In this document: positions 20,601 through 28,703 of the stretch, in pieces
Layout: the number at the start of each line of letters is the position of its first letter
How positions within the stretch are numbered: position 1 is the stretch's first letter
Assembly (NCBI GenBank): GCA_001970955.1
Contig: MPUH01000273.1
Location: 1-64,000 of the forward strand
Source of the DNA: Stentor coeruleus
Lineage: Eukaryota; Ciliophora; Heterotrichea; Heterotrichida; Stentoridae
Direction: 5' to 3'
DNA length: 64,000 nt
Notes under the pieces: model-generated
What the model was told of the DNA's origin: nothing
Databases searched by the model: none
The model's input: only the letters and a program-made list of their open reading frames with translations
Program-made: the position numbers and the translations under genes

Positions 20601-23600
20601 TTTATTTGTTAGAATTACTTTTTGATGTTAGTGATGGGAAAAATAAACAAATACATGATAAAGCGTTGAGTATATTGTTGAAGGATTTAAATTTTACCCA
20701 GATTTTGGCTGATGATTTGATACAGTGTGAGTTCCTTTATGATGCAGAAAGTTCGGAGATTTATAATAATATGCTGTTGTTGACGAAAAGGTTGGAAAGT
20801 ACAGTCGCTTTATTAGTCCAAGAACAAAACGAGAACTCTGATTCAATCCAAGTCCATGACGCAATAAAAGATTCAACAATAATAATCCAAGACACTATCA
20901 ATATTTACAAAAATCTTGACGAAAAATCTTTATTCCAAAACCTCATGTTTCATAGTGGGGCTTATAGACTTCTCATGAAAATCCTCAATCTAAATTATTC
21001 GAAAATCATGACCACTTTATTTACAAAAACTATAAAAACTCTTTTTTACTTTTGTAAAAACAATCGAAGAAACCAAAGAATTGTCCATAAACTAGTTAAA
21101 AGGATAATTGAACTTATTCCTCATTTAAGCGTAACAAGATTATTATGTGAAGCTGTTGCTGATCTTAGAGAAGAGTCTATTGGTGAAAAAGCACTAAGCA
21201 TAGTACTTAAAAGAATCGAATCAGAAGGATGTACAATTGAATATCTTAGATTTCTTAGAGGATTTTTATTAGATTTTGATAAAAAACGTATAAAAACTAT
21301 ACAAGTAAGAGTACTTAAGGCTATTTTTAATAGTCCAGCTATTAAAAATATTGTTGAAGATCCTTTATTAGATGTTTTTCATCCTAATAGTTTTTTTGAA
21401 CCTAATCAAATGAACCCTGAAGCTTTTTTGATGCATTTGGAGTTGATGAAGACTGTTATTGCTTGTACAATTGAAAATAATTTTGGTATTGTACAATGCA
21501 GAAGGCTTATATCTCCTTTAACTTTAAGACATTATATGACTAAGCCTGAATTGAGTTATGAGGCAAGGGAAATTTATTTGAAATATTTACAACTTGTGTT
21601 TTTTTCAGGGATTGATGGAGAAGTCGAACCTGAATGTAATATTAATATTCTTGATACAATCCTAGATGAAGTTTTTATCCCTGATGTGAAAAAATTCAAA
21701 CCACTACTGCAGCCGCTGATGGAAATTGGAAAAAAAGGGGGGTTTAATGATATAATGCGTAAAAAACCCCATAAAATTTTCACCCCGAATAATAATGAAC
21801 AAGAAATTATTGACTATTGGAATTATCTTTGCCATAAAAGTACATGGTGCGATTATGAAGGTGGCATATTAAATACATTTGGGGATATTTTTATAGAAAA
21901 TGGTATGAGTCTGGATGAAAAAATGGAAGAAATTATTCGCCAATTCAAAGTGTGCTTGTATGAACTTTCTGATACCCTACAATCAATTGAAACAACACAC
22001 AAAGAGTTCAAATTTTCTAGGCTTATCTCATCAGTTAACATCCTCAGAGAAGCTCTACCAAGAGCACCTCTAGTCTCTGACGAAGCAGCCAAAGCTCCAA
22101 AAATGAATCCAGTCCTTGAAGCCTTACAAAAATACATAGTTGAGCATAAGTTAACCTTAGAAGATGCATTTTCTCATTTCGATGTAGATGAATCAGGTAA
22201 CATAGACTTTGAAGAATTCAGAACCTCCATCCGAAGACTCCTTGGAAACCTCAGTTCCTCTGAAATTGAAATGGCTTTTAACGATATGGATGATGACCAT
22301 AGCGGGACTTTAAAATTCTCTGAATTCGCTAACAAAATCAGAAAATATTTTTCGAAAAACCCAAGAGTTATATCAACAAGAAAACAAATAAACGAGCAAA
22401 ATTTTACTTTAGATGATTCAAATACAGTAGTAGACATACATAATAAAACTGGTAAAAAAGAAGCATTAGAAGAATTTATAAAGAAATTCGTCAATTCATG
22501 TCAAGCTAGAGATTTAATAGCCTTAGTAGAAAAAATCAAAGAAAAATATATAACTCCAGCTATAGAAACTGGGGATAAATCTATAGCTGAACCTTTATGT
22601 AAATTATATCAAGTGTTTACAAGGCCTAAGGAGAAAATATATTTGATAAGGATTTTTAAAAGTTTGATGCCTAGTTTTGAGCCGAAAGTTGTGATTTTTG
22701 ATGAACCTGATGCTGAGGAAGCTAGACTGAAAAGTATTTTTATAGTCCATCAAGAACTTTTGGCTGAAGTTGGAGTGTTGAAGATAGCTTTTTCATTGAT
22801 TGATCAGGATAACTCAATTGATTTAGTGAAAGAGTCGGTAGAGTTGATATTATTGTTATTGAAATATGGGAATAGTAAGATACAAATGATATTTTTGGAG
22901 TTGTTGCAAAGTATTAATACATCGAAGTTCTTTTCGTATATTAGAACTCAACTTAGGTTTACTAGGGATTCTATTGTGAAAAGGGCACATGAAGATTTTT
23001 TGGAAGACCCGGATTTGACTATTGATAAAACTTTGGTAAACCCTGAGACGGATTATAGTAGAATTAATGCTCCGCAGGGGGTTAAGAAACCTACATTTTA
23101 TTTAGCTAAGCATTTGTTGGAACTTTTGCAGTTGTGCTGTGAAAATTGTTTTCTACCTTTTCAGCACTACCTTCGTTGCCAAAACCCCCAAAACCCTCAA
23201 AACAAAGGGGTTAATATCAATATGGTTGAAGAAATTGCTTTATTCTTATTAGACATCCGACAGCTTGGAGGGAATATTTTTAGTGACCCTGAAGCAGCAA
23301 ATATGGTTATCCAATGCTTTGAAACTTTAATCGATTGTTGTAAAGGTCCTTGTGTAGAAAATCAAATTTTACTTGGCACGAAAATGAAACTCCACAAATT
23401 CATTAACTCCACAATCCATATTTATAATTGTAATAGAGACTTTGGGGCTATATTTAAAAGTGCAGTAAGGTTACTTTCAGCATTACTAGAAGGAAGTTTT
23501 CCATTAGAAATAGCCAAAGCTATGATTGATCATTTAGACTTTGAGTTATTAGCGAATATTGCTTTAGAAATCTATAGAGAATATGTTGTTGTAAAAAAAT

Positions 23601-25432
23601 CAGCCTTGTTACAAGAACTTATTGTTGGTACTGGGGTTAGTAGTAAGCTTATGCAAATTATAAGAAGATCTTATGCTTATTTTAAACGAAACCTTGTAGA
23701 ACTAGAACTTGAAGAGTGGATCATGATTTCCATAGGTTTTGAAATCACAATAATCACAGTAAAACTTCGAGAAAAATTCCGAGATGTCGAAGAGCTCCGA
23801 TGGCTTTGTTTTTTCGACGAACAACCTGGTAATGAAAGCTCTGAAAGTAGTCTTCCATACATCCTCAATAGCATTAGCGACCTTGGCGGTTATAGTGAAA
23901 GTATAACCTCAGATTTAAAAAAAACCTTACGTTTTATCCTAAAACTCAACAATTCTGAATATGACATGAATGAAGCTTATGAGTTTTATGCTTCATTAAC
24001 ATCTTCAGTTGAAATCTACAAAGATGGTCAGATTGAAAAATGTTATTTCCAAATGCCAACATGTATAGTTTATCTTAATGAGCATATGAGAAAAAAAATA
24101 ATATATGGAATGAATAGAAATTCAAATGAAGAAAAAATCAAAAGTTTTGTGTTCTTATGTAACAAAATATTATTAGAACTAAACCATTTACAAACAATAA
24201 GCCGAGTTGGGATATTAGGGTGGATGACTAGTAAATACCGTTTTTTCGCTACAACTTTATTTGTATCGATAATATGTGCTAATATTATAGTTGTCCTTAC
24301 TGTGACTAATGCTTATGATAGGGATTATTCATCTAAAAATTTTTCAGGAGATAAACTTATGAACTTTTTAGGGTTTATTATTGTTTTTACATCAATTATC
24401 ATGTATTTGTTATCAATATTGTTTACTTACCCTGTGATAATATTTGAAAAGGTTCATCAAGAAATGCAGTCACAAAATACATATCAGGCTATAGAAGGGG
24501 GGCTTATAGGTACAGTAAAACTTCAACAGCGTTCTGAAGGATTGACTGAAAAGCTTATAGAAGTTGTGGATTATACAAAGTATGTGTTTATTGTCCTTAT
24601 GAATTCACATAACCTTGTTGATTTTGCTTTACTTATCTTATCTATGCTAGGTTGGTATAATCCTTTTATATATGGGTTTATGATGTTGGATATACTTAGA
24701 CGTTCAACAACTCTTAAAAACATATTACAAGTTATAACAAAAAACAAAAGGTCATTATTACTTTCTTTATTATTACTTGTTATTATTATTTATATATATG
24801 GGGTATTAGCTTTTGCTATATTCAGCGAGTATTATCAAGAAAAAATAGGAAATTATTCTTTTAACACATACTGTCAAACTTTATGGCTTTGTTTTACTAA
24901 TACTTTTAACCTTGGCCTTAGATCAACAGGTGGTATTGGTGATGTTCTTTACCCAGCTTTTCGTGGAGATAAAGATTATACTTCTAGGCTTTTTTTTGAT
25001 TTAAGTTTTTTTATTGTTGTTATTATAATACTTTTGAGTATCATTTTTGGGATTATTGTTGACACTTTTGCTGAACTTCGAGATGCAAGAAGGGAGACTG
25101 AACATGATATTGATAATTGTTGTTTTGTTTGTGGAAGGATGAAACATGAATTTGAACTTAGAGGATCTGGATGGAGTCAGCATATACAAGTTGAGCATAA
25201 TATATGGTCGTATTTAGCTTATGTGATTTATATAACGAAAAAACCAATGAATGAATGTGATGGGATTGAAAAGTATGTGAAAGGGAAAATTATACAGAAT
25301 GATGTGACGTTTTTCCCACCGACAGCGATATGTCTTGAAGAGAAAAAGGAGAAGAAAGAGAATAAGAAGGAAGGGGTGTTGAAAGGACTTGAAGAAATTG
25401 AAGAGTTTATTAAGAGTAATTGGAAGAAATAA
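17663..25432 (+). CDS. Inositol 1,4,5-trisphosphate receptor-like Ca2+ release channel
   Basis: 2589 aa with no intron seen, close to the 2.6-2.8 kb-residue animal receptors. The N-terminus has the suppressor and MIR-type beta-trefoil region (about 40-420), followed by helical RIH-type armadillo regions. A canonical EF-hand pair lies in the middle (loops near 1507-1518, DVDESGNIDFEE, and near 1541-1552, DMDDDHSGTLKF). The membrane region covers about 2195-2470 and contains the selectivity filter STGGIGD near residue 2423, the IP3R/RyR GGxGD pattern. The end keeps the C-terminal zinc motif CCFVCG (about 2486) with HIQVEH and the NIWSYLAYVIYI segment, diagnostic of this family. No SPRY domains were seen, so it is IP3R-like rather than RyR-like. 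It should release Ca2+ from internal stores such as the ER or cortical stores. Confidence 0.93.
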   Translation: MDKIDKIDEHPDPPKKVGKVAGSLTKEELATDKSGCVKIGDIILITIKIDSFNGMISADGVISQSVTAIPKACEGETGANVLTRSCLFRIEKAMKIVKNTGNKWKSELKLSIGKTVTYGERVQLRHMHSMSFISMNSSVMAAEAGCLQIEMNEESNEISWFEIVATSKLRKEGEFIHYADSMYFTMTSKKSLYYLHADVSSQITSGSRLRINASGTPNAWKLRRYASFTLMKNVLGFVQTGDSFRILHKLSAGYLATNEKTQGNMPEVFIEKGNLTSNSLWEIQKTATFSGGIAFWQASYRIKHVATGYLLQEIGSSIVLTTKASEEGTLFSFVPDQQLEEPHMKFGIAICIQTHKKRYLNLELPDIDENDKAKEEIRFKIEVISSTRNFTGVAFVFEDVAEEKTAHVYRLSLVNPYLADLYGFLGEIVFDDGYFRENPERIKKLKDRCEGFAGMIENISKHIIFKADAEASMKERQDAIRELGILQLLLDISALLHDKVKESKKSSKVILLSLEKVYKLIYHSIKGNQQSSQQLVLKEKVLIGQLAHGLSRGVGHILKEIFKYATEISQITDESFTKWYVLLKTITDENVKEQALYLSILRFLCQYRNTGVQKYQSLALKALANPHNDFTILKFHILNKRAVIELDYPTKSCNLKKFLNDNPLLHKDKLVVDEQNLLVEQDPINALFYIEDLSKIPKYAGYVACAVEFLANVCLGRYSKALHQLPIITGISLPHIAMVLKNPEVSEKIRSAYANLCRTLIIDIDPFVPCSQHTDRCYQWDSLKGFRDQTIAQRMEVLSPIREILKNFWDKDGITIDHENPGKSISLVVSMLKMTRYLIDLGMENDEFIEFFMQPLCFFMMKEAGDDDHWSTGFMVSIKLSIESGMSPSLENQLAVLHEEIMQTLKVITVRRQNVHVQEMLELFKEDLVNKYDIEFLENKYKSIVQKLDWNISVKYFDNVTDAIGNVTTVENEKTYHLGLYLLELLFDVSDGKNKQIHDKALSILLKDLNFTQILADDLIQCEFLYDAESSEIYNNMLLLTKRLESTVALLVQEQNENSDSIQVHDAIKDSTIIIQDTINIYKNLDEKSLFQNLMFHSGAYRLLMKILNLNYSKIMTTLFTKTIKTLFYFCKNNRRNQRIVHKLVKRIIELIPHLSVTRLLCEAVADLREESIGEKALSIVLKRIESEGCTIEYLRFLRGFLLDFDKKRIKTIQVRVLKAIFNSPAIKNIVEDPLLDVFHPNSFFEPNQMNPEAFLMHLELMKTVIACTIENNFGIVQCRRLISPLTLRHYMTKPELSYEAREIYLKYLQLVFFSGIDGEVEPECNINILDTILDEVFIPDVKKFKPLLQPLMEIGKKGGFNDIMRKKPHKIFTPNNNEQEIIDYWNYLCHKSTWCDYEGGILNTFGDIFIENGMSLDEKMEEIIRQFKVCLYELSDTLQSIETTHKEFKFSRLISSVNILREALPRAPLVSDEAAKAPKMNPVLEALQKYIVEHKLTLEDAFSHFDVDESGNIDFEEFRTSIRRLLGNLSSSEIEMAFNDMDDDHSGTLKFSEFANKIRKYFSKNPRVISTRKQINEQNFTLDDSNTVVDIHNKTGKKEALEEFIKKFVNSCQARDLIALVEKIKEKYITPAIETGDKSIAEPLCKLYQVFTRPKEKIYLIRIFKSLMPSFEPKVVIFDEPDAEEARLKSIFIVHQELLAEVGVLKIAFSLIDQDNSIDLVKESVELILLLLKYGNSKIQMIFLELLQSINTSKFFSYIRTQLRFTRDSIVKRAHEDFLEDPDLTIDKTLVNPETDYSRINAPQGVKKPTFYLAKHLLELLQLCCENCFLPFQHYLRCQNPQNPQNKGVNINMVEEIALFLLDIRQLGGNIFSDPEAANMVIQCFETLIDCCKGPCVENQILLGTKMKLHKFINSTIHIYNCNRDFGAIFKSAVRLLSALLEGSFPLEIAKAMIDHLDFELLANIALEIYREYVVVKKSALLQELIVGTGVSSKLMQIIRRSYAYFKRNLVELELEEWIMISIGFEITIITVKLREKFRDVEELRWLCFFDEQPGNESSESSLPYILNSISDLGGYSESITSDLKKTLRFILKLNNSEYDMNEAYEFYASLTSSVEIYKDGQIEKCYFQMPTCIVYLNEHMRKKIIYGMNRNSNEEKIKSFVFLCNKILLELNHLQTISRVGILGWMTSKYRFFATTLFVSIICANIIVVLTVTNAYDRDYSSKNFSGDKLMNFLGFIIVFTSIIMYLLSILFTYPVIIFEKVHQEMQSQNTYQAIEGGLIGTVKLQQRSEGLTEKLIEVVDYTKYVFIVLMNSHNLVDFALLILSMLGWYNPFIYGFMMLDILRRSTTLKNILQVITKNKRSLLLSLLLLVIIIYIYGVLAFAIFSEYYQEKIGNYSFNTYCQTLWLCFTNTFNLGLRSTGGIGDVLYPAFRGDKDYTSRLFFDLSFFIVVIIILLSIIFGIIVDTFAELRDARRETEHDIDNCCFVCGRMKHEFELRGSGWSQHIQVEHNIWSYLAYVIYITKKPMNECDGIEKYVKGKIIQNDVTFFPPTAICLEEKKEKKENKKEGVLKGLEEIEEFIKSNWKK

Positions 25433-26027
25433 GATAAGTTTTATTTTTGGGTGTTAAATTAAAATGCTAGTTTTTTTTTGGAGATAAAGGATTAGGTGAA
25501 AAGAAGTGGATTATATTTGTGAGAATATTTATATTTGTTAGGGGAATTTATGATTTGGGGATTTATTTAGTTATGCTAGCAACAGTTTATGAATTTTGAT
25601 ATTAAGAGCACTTGATTATATTAGTGATATATAATTGTGGAAGCAAAAATCTTTTATTACTCAATTCATATTTTTTTAGTTGAACTTTTATATGTTTATT
25701 ATTATACAAACTTTACCTAATTTTCCCAATACTAAATCTTAATCTTAATCCCCATCCATAACCCCAGCCTAAAATGCAGCCAATCTACTCCTCAATAAAA
25801 TCCATCAACTTCCCAACTCATTCAAAACCTCACAACTCTTATCATCCAATATCTTCATCATCCAACTTAATAATCTATTTTCATATAAAACCAACCATAA
25901 AAATCTAACTTCATCATACACAAAACATCATCTCTCAACCCAAAGTAGCTATAAAACCATCAATATTTATCTACTTTATTCATAAAACCCATCAACCAAA
26001 AAGAATTTCATCCAGAAATTTAAAATA
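25433..26027. other. Spacer with an extreme G-to-C switch
   Basis: About 600 nt between two plus-strand genes. Hand counts on the + strand: 25501-25560 has 17 G and no C; 25801-25860 has 22 C and no G. The change lies near 25700. No ORF or RNA gene recognised. Confidence 0.8.
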
Positions 26028-27260
26028 ATGGAGACAAGTTCATTAAGTAGCACAGTAGAAATTATCCCAAATCGTTTATACTGGCTTAGTGATCGATTCC
26101 CACCAGCACTCAAAGGTAATATTCACTATTTCTGTATCGATTCAGTATTTTCTATATAGCATCTTGTATATCGGCCATACGCATCTGATTTCGGCCCATT
26201 AGACCTGGGTAAAATATACAGATATTGTATTGAAGTCAATAATTTACTATCTAATCCAAAGCTATCAAATAACATAATTTATCATTATACAAGCCTTAAT
26301 CCAGCAAAAAAAGCTAATTCAGCTTTACTTATAGGTGCTTATGAGATTATTATGATTCAAACATCAGCTGAACGAGTTTATGAAAAATTTCAAAATATAC
26401 AACTTCTCCCCTTTTGTGATGCATCACAAAACACTTCATCTTTTGAACTTTATATAAGAGATTGCCTTAAATCAATAGAAAAAGCTATTTCTTACAATTG
26501 GTTTTCGTTTAGTACTTTTAACTTAAAAGCTCATGAGTTTCATGTTCAAATTGACCAAGGGGGATTGAATTGGATTATTCCTGGGAAAGTTTTAGCTTTT
26601 ATATGTCCTAATAGTGAAATTAGTATGCATGGAGCTCCAACACCTGAGAAATATGTGCAGATTTTTGCTAAACTTGGTGTTAAAAGTGTTATCAGATTAA
26701 ATAACAAGACTTATGATAGCTTTCGTTTTGTGAAGAATGGCTTGAAACATCACGATTTATACTTTTTAGATGGTAGTGTCCCATCTGAAAACATAATAAG
26801 AGAATTTGTGAAAATTCTTGAAGAAGAAGAAGTTGTGGCTGTACATTGCAAAGCTGGATTAGGTCGAACGGGTACTTTAATAGGATGTTATGCAATGAAG
26901 AATTTTGATATCACAGCAGAAGAATTTATTGGATGGTGTAGAATCTGTAGACCAGGTTCGATTCTTGGACCACAACAACAATTTTTATGTGATGTGCAAA
27001 GTTGGTGTAAACGTTGGGGACAGTGTCAAGGAAAATTTACTGAAGAACTTGTTATAAGAGGGATGAAACATGATGAAGAATTTAAAGCGAAATATGGAGA
27101 CTATGGACAAGCTGGAAGGCTTGTACTAAAATCAAGCAGCCCTACACCAAGAGTTAATAATAGACTAAATGCAACTTACTCACCTCAAGCTAAAAAGAGC
27201 AAAATTGATAAAGCAGTTAATGAGACGGTGAAGTCTAAGAGTAAACGCATTTTAGTTTAG
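26028..27260 (+). CDS. CDC14: Cdc14-type dual-specificity phosphatase (spliced)
   Basis: 405 aa after removing a 15-nt intron at 26145-26159 (gtattttctatatag), which otherwise brings TAG into frame. ATG 26028-26030. The N-terminal domain matches Cdc14 (IIPNRLYWLSDR, YFCIDSHLVYRPYASDFGPL across the splice, HYTSLNPAKKANSALLIGAY). The catalytic domain contains NWIIPGKVLAF, the general-acid region DGSVPS and the P-loop HCKAGLGRTG with Cys269 and Arg275, followed by RICRPGSILGPQQQFL. Cdc14 removes phosphate from Ser-Pro sites laid down by CDKs, driving mitotic exit and, in many protists, cilia and basal-body functions. The short basic C-terminus (KSKIDKAV, KSKSKRILV) could be a nuclear signal. Identity is firm. 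Confidence 0.96.
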
Positions 27261-27958
27261 TTTAAGGAATAATTTTATGTTTAAAATGGTTAATTTAGAT
27301 GAAAAAAGCTTGAAAGTTAGATTTTCGGATTGTGTTAAGAATATATTATGAACTTTTTAAATTTTTAACAATAATTTTATTATGATAAACTTTTAATCTG
27401 AAAGAATTTGCATAGAATAGTGGCATGCACTTTTAAGGGTTGATTGAAAATTTATAAATATCTTATGTTTTTATGTGAACATATTGATAAATTTTTAAAT
27501 ATATTTTATTAACTATAATATACTCAAACTATAAATCTTATCATAAATAATAACAAATATTACTCATCACAGAAAAGTCTTATACTTTTTTGTAAACCAA
27601 TTTGCATATATAAATACAATTTATCATTAACAACACTTATTCCTCAAATCATCCCTATTATTACCCTTTCCATACATCATAAAATCCCCAAAACAAATTC
27701 TCTAAAAAACCCCTTAAATTCAGCCTCATTTTCCACTTTATCATCAACATCTACATAAAATCCTCCTTCCAAAATCTTATCTTCTATCCAAAACATCATA
27801 ACTTCCTCATTCAAACATGTAAATCCTCATAATCCCTTTACAAGCCACCCCAAAAAACCTTCGGGAAATTTTGGTGCCATTTTTACATGTGATTATATTA
27901 AACACAGCCCTTCAGAAGAATTCCAGAATCCAAGTTTATACTAAAAATAAGCTAATAA
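27261..27958. other. Spacer before the GST gene
   Basis: About 700 nt, very AT-rich on the left and C-rich on the right. It contains one small hairpin with a TTCG loop (27850-27874), listed separately. No ORF recognised. Confidence 0.5.
27850..27874 (+). other. TTCG-loop hairpin
   Basis: CCAAAA (27850-27855) pairs with TTTTGG (27869-27874) around an inner CC/GG pair closed by TTCG (27860-27863), a very stable RNA tetraloop. A T5 run follows at 27880-27884. It lies 85-110 nt upstream of the GST start. It may be a leader structure or chance; small and not tested. Confidence 0.3.
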
Positions 27959-28591
27959 ATGGCTGGAATCACTCTTTACTATTTCGATTTGTACGCAAGA
28001 GGTGAGCTAATACGTATGATTTTCACTTATCATGGTGTTGAGTTCACAGATCATAGAGTAGCATTTGCAGAGTGGCCTGAACTTAGTGCTTCAGGTTTAG
28101 CAGAATTCGGCAATTTGCCAGTTTTAGAAATCGACGGACTAAAGCTTGTGGAAAGTAAGTCTATTTCTAGATACCTTTGTCAGAAATTTGGTTACTATCC
28201 TAGTGATTATACTGATATTTATTGGGTTGAATCAGTTTGTGACCTTAAAGAAGACATTTTCACGGCAGTCGCTAAAGCTATTTGGACAAAAGATCCTGAG
28301 ACTATAGCTAAGGTATATAGTGAAGATATTCCATGGTGGCTACAGAAAATTGAAGCAAGACTGGTAAGGAACAATGGAGGTGATGGGTGGTTTGTAGGGA
28401 ATTCAATAACAAGAGCTGACTTTGAGATTTTTGAATTATTATGGGATGGACTGTTGAGACCTGGGCTAAATGAGAAGTTTGGAGGATTACTTATGGCTAC
28501 ACCTAAATTAGATGCATTCGTCAAAAGGTTCTTAGAAACCTCACAAAGGCTACGAGATTATCTTGAATCTAGACCGAAATGCGATTTTTAA
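27959..28591 (+). CDS. Glutathione S-transferase, sigma-like
   Basis: 210 aa, the usual cytosolic GST length. The thioredoxin-like N-domain opens ITLYYFDLYARGELIRMIF, with Tyr7 or Tyr8 as the probable glutathione-activating residue, and contains NLPVLEIDGLKLVESKSISRYL in two parts: the cis-Pro loop (LPVLEIDG) and the ESKSI glutathione-binding turn. The helical C-domain follows from about residue 85 and includes the N-capping stretch NSITRADFEIFELLWDGL. It conjugates glutathione to electrophiles or acts as a peroxidase or prostaglandin-type isomerase; the class is inferred from the Tyr-type N-terminus. No targeting signal, so cytosolic. Intronless. Confidence 0.93.
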   Translation: MAGITLYYFDLYARGELIRMIFTYHGVEFTDHRVAFAEWPELSASGLAEFGNLPVLEIDGLKLVESKSISRYLCQKFGYYPSDYTDIYWVESVCDLKEDIFTAVAKAIWTKDPETIAKVYSEDIPWWLQKIEARLVRNNGGDGWFVGNSITRADFEIFELLWDGLLRPGLNEKFGGLLMATPKLDAFVKRFLETSQRLRDYLESRPKCDF

Positions 28592-28703
28592 TATAGGATA
28601 ATACAGCTATGATAGGAGGAAAAGTTTTATGTATTAAAAATGCTTATATAGGGTTTTTAGATTTTTTTTTGGGGATTTTTATAGTAAATTATTGTAAAAT
28701 TTA

